A stretch of 64,000 bases of DNA from Roseateles sp. (lineage in GTDB: Bacteria; Pseudomonadota; Gammaproteobacteria; Burkholderiales; Burkholderiaceae_C). Below are positions 45,560-57,104 of the stretch, piece after piece. Under the pieces are notes generated by a model that was not told where the DNA came from, did not search any database, and saw nothing but the letters and a program-made list of their open reading frames with translations. Within the stretch, counting starts at the first letter, position 1. Each line of letters starts with the position of its first letter. The position numbers and the translations under genes were made by a program. Location: the NCBI GenBank assembly GCA_016790285.1, contig JAEUPJ010000018.1:1-64000 (forward strand). The letters run 5' to 3'.

Positions 45560-47755
45560 TTACTGCGAGGCGGCCGAGGCTGGTGCCTCCGTCATGCTGG
45601 CCGCGGGTGTGGCGGGCGCCGTGAAGGCCGGGGCGCTGGCTTGCGTGGGCGAGGGCATGGGCGTGGGCTCCGGCGCCTTGCTTCCGGCCGGCAGCGGCAG
45701 CAGCGGCACGATGAGCAGGGCCACGATGTTGATGATCTTGATGAGCGGGTTCACGGCCGGGCCGGCGGTGTCCTTGTAGGGGTCGCCCACGGTGTCGCCG
45801 GTGACGGCGGCCTTGTGCGCTTCCGAGCCCTTCTTGTGCAGCACGCCCTTGTCGTCGGTGAAGCCTTCCTCGATGAGCTTCTTGGCGTTGTCCCAGGCGC
45901 CGCCACCGGTGCACATGGAGATGCCGACGAAGAGGCCCGTCACGATGGTGCCCATCAGCAGGCCGCCGAGGGCAGCCGGGCCGAGGGTCAGGCCCACGAT
46001 GATGGGCGCGGCCACTGGCAGCAACGACGGCACGATCATTTCCTTGATGGCGGCCGTGGTGAGCATGTCCACCGCGGCGCTGTAGTCGGGCTTGCGCTGC
46101 CCGGCCATGATGGCGCCGTCGGCGAACTGCTTGCGCACCTCCACCACCACCGCACCCGCTGCGCGGCCCACGGCTTCCATGGCCATGGCACCGAACAGGT
46201 AGGGAATGAGGCCGCCGATGAAGAGGCCCAGGATGACGGTGTGGTCGGACAGGTCGAAGCTGATGTGCGCGCCACGCGCTTCCAGCGCGTGGGTGTAGTC
46301 GGCAAACAGCACCAGCGCGGCCAGGCCCGCCGAGCCGATGGCGTAGCCCTTGGTGACGGCCTTGGTGGTGTTGCCCACCGCATCCAGCGGGTCGGTCACG
46401 TCCCGCACCGAGGCGGGCAGCTCGGCCATCTCGGCGATGCCGCCGGCGTTGTCGGTGATGGGGCCGTAGGCGTCCAGGGCCACGATGATGCCGGCCATGC
46501 TCAGCATGGAGGTCGCCGCGATGGCGATGCCGTACAGGCCCGCCAGCGCGTAGGCCGCGTAGATGGCCGCGCAGACGAAGAGCACCGGCCAGGCGGTGGA
46601 CTTCATCGACACGCCCAGGCCGGCGATCACGTTCGTGCCGTGGCCGGTGGTGGAGGCCTGCGCCACGTGCTGCACCGGGTGGTACTGGGTGCCGGTGTAG
46701 TACTCCGTGATCCAGACCATGGCGGCCGTCAGCACAAGGCCCACGACACAGGCGCCGAACAGGGCCATGGCGGTCGTCTTGGCGCCACCGGTCAGTTCCA
46801 CCTCACCGGGGAACATGGCCTTGGTGACGAAGAAGAAGGCGATCAGGCTGAGCACGCCCGCCACGATCAGGCCCTTGTAGAGCGCCGGCATCACGTTCTT
46901 CATGCCCTCGCTGGCCTTCACGAAGAAGCAGCCGATGATGGACGCGATGATGGACACGCCGCCGAGCGCCAGGGGGTACACGACGCCGGCCTGGGCCGAG
47001 CTGCCCATCACCATCAGGGCGCCCAGCGCCATCGCGGCGATCAGCGTCACGGCGTAGGTCTCGAACAGGTCGGCGGCCATGCCGGCGCAGTCGCCGACGT
47101 TGTCGCCCACGTTGTCGGCAATGACCGCGGGGTTGCGCGGGTCGTCTTCCGGGATGCCGGCCTCGACCTTGCCCACCAGGTCGGCGCCCACGTCGGCGCC
47201 CTTGGTGAAGATGCCGCCGCCCAGCCGCGCGAAGATGGAGATGAGCGAGGAGCCGAAGGCCAGGCCGAGCATGGGCTTCAAGGCCGTGCTGTCATGCCCG
47301 CCGCCGATGGCGAGGTAGAAGCCCCCGACGCCCAGCAGCCCCAGGCCCACCACCAGCATGCCGGTGATGGCGCCACCCTTGAAGGCCACGTCCAGCGCCG
47401 GGCCGATGCCTTTGGAGGCCGCTTGCGCGGTGCGCACGTTGGCACGCACCGAGATGTTCATGCCGATGAAGCCGCAGATGCCCGAGAGCACCGCACCCAT
47501 GACGAAGCCGACGGCTGTCGTCGTGCCCAGGCCCGAGACCGCGATGGCAATTGCCAGCACGACCCCGACCATGGCAATGGTGCGGTACTGCCGGCCCAGG
47601 TAGGCGGCAGCACCCTGCTGGATCGCCGCGGCGATCTCCTGCATGCGGGCATTGCCCGCGTCCTGACTCAGGATCCAGCTTCGTTGAATGAAGCCATAAA
47701 GAACGGCCGCGAGGCCGCAGGCCAGCGCGAAATACAGCGCCATCTCCGTCGACAT
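45560..47755 (-). CDS. hppA: Proton-pumping membrane pyrophosphatase, K+-independent
   Basis: Inner-membrane pyrophosphatase that pumps H+ using the energy of pyrophosphate. The 731 residues span the membrane about 16 times. Family motifs are visible: [20 protein letters not shown] and [10 protein letters not shown]. The cation-type position reads [10 protein letters not shown], with Lys and Thr where K+-dependent enzymes have Ala and Gly, so it should be K+-independent. The C-terminus is extended by about 40 residues of alanine/proline-rich sequence with no known role. AGGAG precedes the ATG. It is divergent from the soluble pyrophosphatase gene ppa. Confidence 0.94.
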   Translation of the reverse strand: MSTEMALYFALACGLAAVLYGFIQRSWILSQDAGNARMQEIAAAIQQGAAAYLGRQYRTIAMVGVVLAIAIAVSGLGTTTAVGFVMGAVLSGICGFIGMNISVRANVRTAQAASKGIGPALDVAFKGGAITGMLVVGLGLLGVGGFYLAIGGGHDSTALKPMLGLAFGSSLISIFARLGGGIFTKGADVGADLVGKVEAGIPEDDPRNPAVIADNVGDNVGDCAGMAADLFETYAVTLIAAMALGALMVMGSSAQAGVVYPLALGGVSIIASIIGCFFVKASEGMKNVMPALYKGLIVAGVLSLIAFFFVTKAMFPGEVELTGGAKTTAMALFGACVVGLVLTAAMVWITEYYTGTQYHPVQHVAQASTTGHGTNVIAGLGVSMKSTAWPVLFVCAAIYAAYALAGLYGIAIAATSMLSMAGIIVALDAYGPITDNAGGIAEMAELPASVRDVTDPLDAVGNTTKAVTKGYAIGSAGLAALVLFADYTHALEARGAHISFDLSDHTVILGLFIGGLIPYLFGAMAMEAVGRAAGAVVVEVRKQFADGAIMAGQRKPDYSAAVDMLTTAAIKEMIVPSLLPVAAPIIVGLTLGPAALGGLLMGTIVTGLFVGISMCTGGGAWDNAKKLIEEGFTDDKGVLHKKGSEAHKAAVTGDTVGDPYKDTAGPAVNPLIKIINIVALLIVPLLPLPAGSKAPEPTPMPSPTQASAPAFTAPATPAASMTEAPASAASQ

Positions 47756-47871
47756 GAATAAGTCTCCTCAGGTGCGTGTGATTTGTCGGGCCCGAGCGGG
47801 CTGCAGCGGGCCTGCGCGGCGGAGCTTAAGTGCGGGGTTGTCGCTGTCAGCTGAGCGTTTACCAGCAAACC

Positions 47872-47877
47872 TAGAAT
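47872..47877 (+). promoter_or_regulatory. -10-like TAGAAT upstream of ppa
   Basis: CCTAGAAT (47870-47877) lies 31 nt before the ppa ATG, in the 153-nt divergent region shared with hppA. No good -35 is visible at 16-18 bp. The same octamer stands upstream of the beta-oxidation operon and, on the minus strand, the PEP-CTERM gene. Confidence 0.35.
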
Positions 47878-47908
47878 CGGGGTTTTCCTTAGCCCTAAAA
47901 CGACGACC

Positions 47909-48439
47909 ATGAGCCTGCACAACGTGTCCCCCGGCGCCAAGGCGCCCGATGAATTCAACGTCATCATCGAGATCCCGATGAATGCCGACCCGATCAAGTA
48001 CGAGGTCGACAAGGAAACCGGCGCGCTGTTCGTCGACCGTTTCCTGACCACGCCGATGTACTACCCCTGCAACTACGGGTACATCCCCAGGACGCTGGCG
48101 GATGACGGCGATCCGGTGGACGTGCTGGTCATCACGCCCTTCGCGCTGCAGCCCGGCGTGGTCGTCACCTGCCGCCCGCTCGGCGTGCTGATGATGGACG
48201 ACGAAGCCGGCGGCGACGCCAAGCTGCTGGCCGTGCCCACCAGCAAGATCCTGGCGATGTACGACCACTGGCAGCAGATCGGCGACGTGAACCCCGCCCG
48301 CCTGGCCGCCATCCAGCACTTCTTCGAGCACTACAAGGACCTGGAGAAGGGCAAGTGGGTCAAGGTCAAGGGCTGGGAAGGTGTGGACGCCGCCAAGCGC
48401 GAGATCACCGAAGGCGTGGCCAACTACAACAAGGCCTGA
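47909..48439 (+). CDS. ppa: Soluble inorganic pyrophosphatase
   Basis: Family I soluble pyrophosphatase of 176 residues that pulls biosynthetic reactions forward by removing pyrophosphate. It has the family motifs [37 protein letters not shown] (metal-binding Asp residues) and [10 protein letters not shown]. The length is typical. It is divergent from hppA, so soluble and membrane-coupled pyrophosphate use lie side by side. A strong terminator follows. Confidence 0.95.
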   Translation: MSLHNVSPGAKAPDEFNVIIEIPMNADPIKYEVDKETGALFVDRFLTTPMYYPCNYGYIPRTLADDGDPVDVLVITPFALQPGVVVTCRPLGVLMMDDEAGGDAKLLAVPTSKILAMYDHWQQIGDVNPARLAAIQHFFEHYKDLEKGKWVKVKGWEGVDAAKREITEGVANYNKA

Positions 48440-48459
48440 CCCGCAGCCTCGCCCAAGAA

Positions 48460-48489
48460 AAAAACCCCGCCGGGTCCGGCGGGGTTTTT
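48460..48489. terminator. Rho-independent terminator between ppa and the secreted Fn3 gene
   Basis: AAAACCCCGCCGG (48461-48473) pairs with CCGGCGGGGTTTT (48476-48488), with A and T runs on both sides. It can stop ppa transcription on the plus strand and the convergent Fn3 gene on the minus strand. Confidence 0.9.
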
Positions 48490-48511
48490 CGTTGTCGCTA
48501 CCGGCTTGGCT

Positions 48512-51286
48512 TTACGGAACCAGGAAGGTGCGCACCTCGCCCGGATACAGGTCCATGCGCAGCTTCATGGATGCATGCACGGTGCCGGTCAGCAGGTCCT
48601 TGACCCGGGTTCCTGGGAAGGTGATGTTGACCATGCTTTGCGACTGCTGGCTCGGGTTCACGACTGCGTAGTAGGTGCCATTGGCGGTGACCGCCGTCTG
48701 GCGCACGACGACTTGCGCGTTGTCGCTCATGCCCGTGGCCGTGGTCAAGGGCATCGCCGGCAGCGAGAGCAGCGCCTGGTTGAAGCGACGCACGTAGACC
48801 GGGAAGCCGCGGCTCATGCTGGAGGACTCCAGGTAGCCGATGTTGACCGGGTTACCCTGGGCCAGTGCCCGGGCCTCGGCGATGACGCTGTAGGGGCCTT
48901 CGCGCTCCACAGCCACCGACAAATAGCCGAACTTGGCGTTGAAGGCGTCAGACAGTGAGACCGGGCGGCGGGTCGTGCAGCTGTTGTTCTCGAAGCCGTT
49001 GCCATCGTCCTCGTTGAGCGGGTAGTGGTGGACGAGGCTGGCGCCCGCAGCGTTGGTGTACTCGTCCAGCAGCGCTGCGTCATCCACGGTGTAGAGGCCG
49101 TTGCCGAACTGCAGTGTCATGGCCAGGCCGTCGTCCTGGCGATAGCGCGCAGGGTCGGCGGGGGGCGTGCTGTGGCCGAACTCGGGCCAGTTGCTGGCCC
49201 AGTTGTTGTAGGGACGCTTGAACAGGGTCAGGCCGTTGCGGTGGATGCGGTCGGTCAGGCTGGCGGCCGGGGTCTTGGCGCTCCACTGCCACTTGAACCA
49301 GCCGTTGTCGCCAGTGCCGGACAGGCCGGACGCATAGGTGCTCCACCAGGCCGGGTCGTCGCTGACGAGGTTCAGCGGCGTGCTCTTCTCCGTCGGGTTG
49401 GGCCCATAGGCGCGCGGCACCGGCTCGTCGGCGTAGGCGCTGAAGTGCACTTGCAGGCTGTTGTCACCCAGCTGCGTGCGCACATGGTCCCGGATGGCCT
49501 TCAGGAAGGCGCGTCGCTTGCCGTACCACCAGTCGTAGTAGCTGGCGCGCGAAGCCTCGTCATTGCGCAGCTGCGTGATCGTGCGCGGGTTGGCCGGGTT
49601 GTCGTTGTTGTAGCGGGCGAGGGTAGCGGCCGAGAAGCTCATGGGCAGCTTGGTCTGGCGCATGCGCAGCCATACACCCATGAAGTTGGCCTGGGCCTTG
49701 TACTGCACGAGCAGCTTGTCGGTCATCTTCAAGACGTCGGTCAGCGTGTCAGGGTCGGTGAGGTCCGCTGACTTGTCCTCGGTCCACCAGACGTCGGTAT
49801 AGCTGTTCTTGGCTGATTCGCCGTTGCCCGCGTAGACACCGTGAAAGAGCTTCTCCGTGCGCCGCTGGTAGCCCAGGCTCTTGTAGTTGCCGGCACTCTT
49901 GTCGCAGGGTTGGCCCGCCGAGCAGTTGGAGCCGAGGCTGCCACCGTATTCCAGGTAGGGCAGCAGGTAGAGGTTGCGCTGGGCGGCCTGCGCGACGATC
50001 TGGCTCCAGATGTCCGTCATCAGGCCCTGGGCGTTGTACATCCAGACGGGGTCGCGTGAGTCGAAGCCCTGGTTGAAGCCCCACTCGAGCATGTCCTTGC
50101 CAACGGTGTTGAAGCCGAGGGCGCGGCCCAGGTCCATCTTGAAGGTGAACCAGTCGATGGGATGGGTCACCGCACGCTTGGCAGGCGTGCTGCCCATGAC
50201 GGCCTCATCGGCCATTTCCTCGCGCCAGTAGACGTGGCGTCGCGGCAGTGAAGCCGGGTAGTTGATGGCGGCGGGCAGCTTGTCCGGGTTGAGGACCTTG
50301 TACAGACGGATCTTGCCGACGGCCAGCCCGTTGGAGCGCGGGTCGTTCAGGCTGCTGGCCTGGAACAGCGTGACGTCGAAGCCGTCAGCGGGCAGCAGGC
50401 TGCGGTTGGCGCACTCGGCGTTGCGCTGGGCCACCAGCGGGGAGAAGCGCTCATGCAGGTAGAACAGGCTGCGGTAGTTCTTCCAGGTGCCTGTCTGCGG
50501 GTAGGCGATGGATTCCAGCGTGGACGTGGTGTAGGTGCGCCGCACGTCGCCGATGGCGGTGCCGGTCGCGAAGCCGCGCACGAAGTCGGCGCCGCGGTTG
50601 GCCACGAAGATCGCGCGGGCCACATCGTCGGGGTACTCGATGTCCAGCACATAGGCCTGCTTGGCCACCAGCCCCTTGCCGGCGCCGATGCGCCAGGTCA
50701 AGAAGCGCGCGGTGTCGCCGGGCAGCACGGTCCGGGCGCTGCGGCCGAGCACGGCCTGCACGCTGCTGGTGGCAGCCGGGATCTGCTGGCTGGGTGCGAC
50801 GACGGCGGTGTCGATCTCGTCCACCAGTTGCAGTTCGCCAAACGGGCGCTCCGACACCGGCAGAGTCACCACCGGCACGACCGGCTCGCTCGCGCCCTGG
50901 GTGCTGGCCGTCAGCACCGCGCTGGCGGGCGAGCGATTGTTGGCCGCGTCGACGGCGCGCACGGTGATGGCGTAAGCGGTGGAAGGGCTGAGCGCGCCCA
51001 GCGTGAAGCTGGTGCCGGTCGGGGATCCGACCTGGGTACTCCCACGGAAAACCTGGTACTTGACGACGCCCACGTCATCGGTGCTCGGGTTCCACCGGAA
51101 GGTGAGGCTGTTTGAAGTGACTCCCGTGAGCATGAGGCCGGCGGGAGTGGACGGTGCGGTCGTGTCCGCTGCTGCGGAAGTGACCTGAGCCCGCACGGCC
51201 TCTGCCGCAACGATGCCGCAACCGGCCAAAGCCACGCTGATCTTCAGCGTCAGGGTAAGGAGAGGGTGTTTTCTTGGACGAGTCAT
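48512..51286 (-). CDS. Large secreted fibronectin-III protein of unknown function
   Basis: Exported protein of 924 residues. Signal peptide about 1-34 (ending VRAQ), then a fibronectin type III domain at about 42-125 (TTAPSTPAGLMLTGVTSNSL ... YAITVRAVDAANNRSPAS). The rest is large, aromatic-rich and has no domain I recognise. Repeated elements such as YLEYGG, WWSTYASGL and GWFKWQWSAKT look like a carbohydrate-active or other secreted enzyme barrel, and Fn3 modules are common in such enzymes. This is inference. It stands between two intergenic regions and is transcribed alone. Confidence 0.7.
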   Translation of the reverse strand: MTRPRKHPLLTLTLKISVALAGCGIVAAEAVRAQVTSAAADTTAPSTPAGLMLTGVTSNSLTFRWNPSTDDVGVVKYQVFRGSTQVGSPTGTSFTLGALSPSTAYAITVRAVDAANNRSPASAVLTASTQGASEPVVPVVTLPVSERPFGELQLVDEIDTAVVAPSQQIPAATSSVQAVLGRSARTVLPGDTARFLTWRIGAGKGLVAKQAYVLDIEYPDDVARAIFVANRGADFVRGFATGTAIGDVRRTYTTSTLESIAYPQTGTWKNYRSLFYLHERFSPLVAQRNAECANRSLLPADGFDVTLFQASSLNDPRSNGLAVGKIRLYKVLNPDKLPAAINYPASLPRRHVYWREEMADEAVMGSTPAKRAVTHPIDWFTFKMDLGRALGFNTVGKDMLEWGFNQGFDSRDPVWMYNAQGLMTDIWSQIVAQAAQRNLYLLPYLEYGGSLGSNCSAGQPCDKSAGNYKSLGYQRRTEKLFHGVYAGNGESAKNSYTDVWWTEDKSADLTDPDTLTDVLKMTDKLLVQYKAQANFMGVWLRMRQTKLPMSFSAATLARYNNDNPANPRTITQLRNDEASRASYYDWWYGKRRAFLKAIRDHVRTQLGDNSLQVHFSAYADEPVPRAYGPNPTEKSTPLNLVSDDPAWWSTYASGLSGTGDNGWFKWQWSAKTPAASLTDRIHRNGLTLFKRPYNNWASNWPEFGHSTPPADPARYRQDDGLAMTLQFGNGLYTVDDAALLDEYTNAAGASLVHHYPLNEDDGNGFENNSCTTRRPVSLSDAFNAKFGYLSVAVEREGPYSVIAEARALAQGNPVNIGYLESSSMSRGFPVYVRRFNQALLSLPAMPLTTATGMSDNAQVVVRQTAVTANGTYYAVVNPSQQSQSMVNITFPGTRVKDLLTGTVHASMKLRMDLYPGEVRTFLVP

Positions 51287-51477
51287 GCTGAAGGCTCCCG
51301 CGGGTCAGAGGTGGGAAAACCAGGCAGCCGGACTGCGCTGCCAGGACACCCAACAGGCGTCAGGGGCGCATTGGATCAACGCATGACAGCGGTGTCAGTC
51401 ATTGCTGCAATGCGTTGCCGGCAGGCACGAACAGATACGAATGGTCAGCGGCGTGATCGTTGTGTCACCAGATGCAA

Positions 51478-52678
51478 TCAGGCATCCGGCGAGTCGCCTG
51501 GCGCGGCTGTGCGGCCCTGCTTGAAGGGCAGGTGCTCGTGCAATTCGTCCAGGTAGCCCGCCATCGCCTCGCCCTCCCGCGCCAGGAAGTCATTCACGGC
51601 GTCGGCGAAGGACGGGTGAGCGAGCCAGTGGCTCGACGCGGTCGGCGTTGGCGCGAGGCCGCGAGCCATCTTGTGCTCCCCCTGCGCGCCGCCCTCGAAG
51701 CGCTGGTAGCCGTGCTCGATGCACCAGGCCAGCGGCTGGTAGTAGCAGGCATCGAAGTGCAGGTTGGGGATGTGCTCCACGGCGCCCCAGTACCGCCCGA
51801 ACGCCGCGCGCCGCGCGGGGTCCAGTGCAATGAGCGAGCACGCCACCCGCTCACCCCCGCGGCGAGCGGTGAAGAGCAGCCAGTGCTCGGGCATCTCGCG
51901 CGCCATGCGGGCGAAGAAATTCCGGGTCAGGTAGGGCTTGCTGTGGTGCGCGCGGTAGGTGAGCTGGTAGCAGCGGTAGAAAAAGTCCCAGTCGTCCTCG
52001 GAGAGCTCGGCGCCTGTGCGGGCCTCGAATGCCACGCCCGCGTCGCGCACGCGGCGCTGCTCCTGCTGGATCTTCTTGCGCTTGTCGCGCTGCAGGCGCC
52101 CGAGGAAGCCGGCGAAATCGGTGTCGCCTTGTGCCGTCCAGTGGAACTGCACGCCCGTGCGCGCGGCGCAGCCTGCGTCGGCCAGGGCGGCCTGGTCGGC
52201 CTCGTCGCCGAACAGCACGTGCAGCGAGGAGGCCTGCGTCTCGCGCGCCAGCGCGCGCAAGGCCCGCGCGAGCATCGCCCGCGCTTCGTCGTCCACGGCC
52301 AGCAGCCGGCTGCCTGGCACGGGCGTGAACGGCACCGCCACGAGGAGCTTGGGGTAGTAGGCCAGGCCATGGCGCTGGTAGGCATCGGCCCAGGCCCAGT
52401 CGAATACGTACTCGCCGTAGCTGTGGGACTTCAGGTACGCCGGGCAGGCGGCCAGCAGGGTGTCGCCGCGCCACAGGGAGACGAACTGCGGCTGCCAGCC
52501 CGTCTTGACCGTCGCGCTGCCGCTCGCGTGCAGTGCGCGCAGGTAGGCCAGGCGCATGAACGGCGTGGGCCGCGCCTGCTGCGCAAGCAGCGCGTCCCAG
52601 GCGCCTTCAGGCAGCGCCGCAGGGTCTTCGTCGACCCGAATGACAATGCTGGTTTCCGGTACTGAATCGCTGTCGCCC

Positions 52679-52680
<2 letters not shown>
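51478..52680 (-). CDS. GNAT-family protein (FemAB-like, COG3146 type)
   Basis: Protein of 400 residues. Its long middle region with YLKSHSYGEYVFDWAWADAY, LQRDKRKKIQQEQRRVRDAG and HFDACYYQPLAWCIEHGYQRFEGGAQGEHKMARG fits the COG3146 group of GNAT-like proteins, described as related to FemAB peptidyltransferases. The precise substrate is unknown. Its start codon (complement of CAT, 52678-52680) overlaps the nadE start codon on the other strand. No promoter space exists between the two genes. Confidence 0.8.
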
Positions 52681-54716
<2,036 letters not shown>

Positions 54717-54723
54717 CGCGGGC

Positions 54724-55335
54724 TCAGCGGGGCGTCAGCGCCAGCTTGGCGCCCAGCCCCACGAACGTCAGCGCGAAGCTGCGGCGCAGCCAGGCCATGA
54801 CGGTCGGGTTGCCCAGCACCTGGGCCCGCATGCGCGCGGCAAAGCTGCCGTAGAGCACGAACACGGCGAAGGTCATCGCCATGAACACCGCCGACAACTG
54901 CAGCAGCGTCAGTGTCGGGTCCGTGGCGTGCGGGCCGACGAACTGCGGCAGGAAGGCCAGGAAGAAGATCGACAGCTTGGGGTTGAGCAGGTTCACGAGC
55001 ACCGCGTGCCGGATGGCCGCGCCGTCCGATCGGGCGGCGTCGTCCGCTGTCACGGCGAGCACGCCCTGTTCGCGCCAGGTCATCCACGCCAGATAGAGCA
55101 GGTAGGCCACGCCTGCGGCCTTGATGCCTTCGAAGGCCAATGCGCTGGCATGCAGCAGCGCTGCCAGGCCGGTGATGGCCGCCAGCATGTGCGGCACGAT
55201 GCCCAGCGTGCAGCCGAAGGCGGCGACCCAGGCGCCCCGTGTGCCGCGTGACAGGCCGGCGGCAATCGTCACGGCCGCCCCCGTGCCGGGCGATGCGATC
55301 ACGAGCAGGGAGACGGTCAGGAATTCGAGGTTCAT
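54724..55335 (-). CDS. LysE/RhtB-family amino-acid exporter
   Basis: Six-helix exporter of 203 residues. It shows the family features: a first helix with VIASPGTGAAVTIAAGLSRG and ALLVNLLNPKLSIFFLAFLPQ (NPK motif). It probably exports an amino acid or derivative. The start at 55335 is preceded by GGAG. An AraC-type regulator lies directly upstream on the same strand and may control it. Confidence 0.87.
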   Translation of the reverse strand: MNLEFLTVSLLVIASPGTGAAVTIAAGLSRGTRGAWVAAFGCTLGIVPHMLAAITGLAALLHASALAFEGIKAAGVAYLLYLAWMTWREQGVLAVTADDAARSDGAAIRHAVLVNLLNPKLSIFFLAFLPQFVGPHATDPTLTLLQLSAVFMAMTFAVFVLYGSFAARMRAQVLGNPTVMAWLRRSFALTFVGLGAKLALTPR

Positions 55336-55399
55336 GCGGGCACTCCGGAGTGGGAGCGCCATGCTCGGCTGCCTCGCGCAGGCCGTCTTGAACGAAATT

Positions 55400-56191
55400 T
55401 CAGCGGAGCACGAAGGCGCCGGGCGTCAGGCCCACGGTGCGCACGAAGCAGCGCGTCATGTGGCTCTGGTCCGCAAAGCCGCTGGCCGTGGCGGCCTCAG
55501 CCAGCGCCACGCCGCCGCGCACCAGTTGGCGGGCACGCTGTACGCGCCGCTGCAGCAGGTAGGCATGCGGTGGCAGGCCGGTCAGGCGCGTGAAGGCGCG
55601 CAGGAACTGGTAGCGGCTCAGCCCGGCGTCGGCGGCCAGGCCGGCCAGCGTGGGCGACGCGGCCGGGTCGTCGTGCATGCGTTCGCGAGCAGCCCGCAGG
55701 GCGGCGCTGGTGGGTGACACGGGGCGTGTGGTTGTCGGGCGCAGCAGGCCAGCCGCAAGCTGCAACAGGGCGGCTTCGGCCTGCAAGCCGGTGTCGTCCG
55801 CCTGGACGGCGTCGAACAGCGCGCGGAACCGCGACACCAGCGAAGCCATCCGCAGGACTGGTTGGGTGAACTCGAAGGCAGCACCCGGCACGACATCGGT
55901 GGCGGCCGCCAGCAGGGTGTGAGGCTCGATGTAGAGCATCCGCCAGCGCCGCCCGGCGGCATCCATGGGCCGGCCGTCATGCACTTCGCCCGGGTTCACG
56001 GTGATCAGGTCGCCCGCAATCGCTTCCACGGTGCCCCGGCCGCTGGCGGACTTCTGGGCGCCACGCTCGATGAGGCCGATGCCGAAGTCCTCGTGCATGT
56101 GGCGGCCGAAGGCGTGGGCCGAGTCGGCGACGACGGCTTCGAAGCCCGGTGTGACCACGTGCAGTCGCTGGAAGCCCCGGTCCTTGCGCAT
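55400..56191 (-). CDS. AraC-family transcriptional regulator
   Basis: Protein of 263 residues with a cupin-like N-terminal AraC ligand domain (HMHEDFGIGLIERG, NPGEVHDGRPM) and a C-terminal double helix-turn-helix (LAADAGLSRYQFLRAFTRLTGLPPHAYLLQRR and AAATASGFADQSHMTRCF). It likely controls the neighbouring LysE-type exporter. The ligand is unknown. Confidence 0.9.
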   Translation of the reverse strand: MRKDRGFQRLHVVTPGFEAVVADSAHAFGRHMHEDFGIGLIERGAQKSASGRGTVEAIAGDLITVNPGEVHDGRPMDAAGRRWRMLYIEPHTLLAAATDVVPGAAFEFTQPVLRMASLVSRFRALFDAVQADDTGLQAEAALLQLAAGLLRPTTTRPVSPTSAALRAARERMHDDPAASPTLAGLAADAGLSRYQFLRAFTRLTGLPPHAYLLQRRVQRARQLVRGGVALAEAATASGFADQSHMTRCFVRTVGLTPGAFVLR

Positions 56192-56205
56192 GGCCGGGAT
56201 CGTGC

Positions 56206-56595
56206 TCAGTGCAGGTGCTGCGAGGCGTACTGCCAGAGGGCAGCGCCCCAGATGCCACCGGCCAGCAGCAGCGACATGAGCACGGCAGCGCTGGCGATGT
56301 CCTTTGCGCGCTTGGACAGCTCATGGCGCTCGAAGGACACGCGGTCCACCACGGCCTCGATCGCCGAGTTCAGCAGCTCGACGATCAGCACCAGCAGCAA
56401 CGAACCCAGCAGCAGCGCCGCCTGCTCCCAGCTCCGGGCCAGCCAGTAGCTCAGCGGCGCCGCGACGATGCACAGCCACGTTTCCTGCCGGAAGGCGCTT
56501 TCACCGGTGTAGGCGGCCTTCAGGCCAGCCCAGGAGTAGCCGGCGGCATGGATGATGCGGTCCAGGCCGGTGCGGCCCTTGTGGGGGTTGCTCAT
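56206..56595 (-). CDS. dgkA: Diacylglycerol kinase
   Basis: Small membrane kinase of 129 residues that recycles diacylglycerol to phosphatidate. Family signatures AFRQETWLCIV and LLVLIVELLNSAIEAVVDRV (with the ENAIEAVVD-type motif) are present, with three predicted helices. The ATGA overlap with the upstream RDD gene implies coupling. Confidence 0.93.
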   Translation of the reverse strand: MSNPHKGRTGLDRIIHAAGYSWAGLKAAYTGESAFRQETWLCIVAAPLSYWLARSWEQAALLLGSLLLVLIVELLNSAIEAVVDRVSFERHELSKRAKDIASAAVLMSLLLAGGIWGAALWQYASQHLH

Positions 56596-57104
56596 GAGGG
56601 CTGCGGAAGCTGGGTGATGACACGCGAGCCGCAGATCGCGTCGTGCAGGAATTGTCGCTGCGGGTGCAGCCGTGCGATCAGCAGGTAGGCCAGAACGCCC
56701 GCGATCAAACTGCCGACGATGGCGCCGCCACTGTGAAGGCCGATCAGCCGCACGCTCACCAGCGCCGGCAGGAACCACAGCCAGCTGAGCAGGTAGCGCG
56801 CGATCGCGCGCACGATGCTGAGCGGGCGCCCGGCTGCGTCGACGACGCGCAGGTGCCAGGTTTTCATGGCCAGCGTCTGGCCCGAGCGTGTCCAGAACCA
56901 GACGAAATACAGGCCCATGACCAGGAAGAGCATGAGGCCCATGCCGGTGCGGCCTTGCAGCGCGTGCTGCTGGCGGGTCAGGATGGAGTAGAGCAGCCCG
57001 GCAAAGAAGACCACGCCGAACAGCAGCACGCCTTCGTAGAGGAAGGCCGCGAATCGCCGCGCCAGGCCGGGCGGCGTGGCGACGGGGTCGACCACGGCCG
57101 TCAT
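56592..57104 (-). CDS. RDD-family membrane protein
   Basis: Integral membrane protein of 170 residues. The RDD domain is seen in its opening PPGLARRFAAFLYEGVLLFG and in RSGQTLAMKTWHLRVVDAAG; the Arg-Asp-Asp core is modified in this copy. The function of this family is mostly unknown. It overlaps DUF3106 upstream and dgkA downstream by 4 nt each. Confidence 0.87.
   Translation of the reverse strand: MTAVVDPVATPPGLARRFAAFLYEGVLLFGVVFFAGLLYSILTRQQHALQGRTGMGLMLFLVMGLYFVWFWTRSGQTLAMKTWHLRVVDAAGRPLSIVRAIARYLLSWLWFLPALVSVRLIGLHSGGAIVGSLIAGVLAYLLIARLHPQRQFLHDAICGSRVITQLPQPS

Noticed and set aside
45455-47761. Open frame of about 770 residues antisense to hppA
   Set aside because: Shadow frame caused by GC-rich third positions; the sense frame has clear pyrophosphatase motifs. 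Similar antisense frames over the beta-oxidation genes, SNF2 gene and others were rejected for the same reason.
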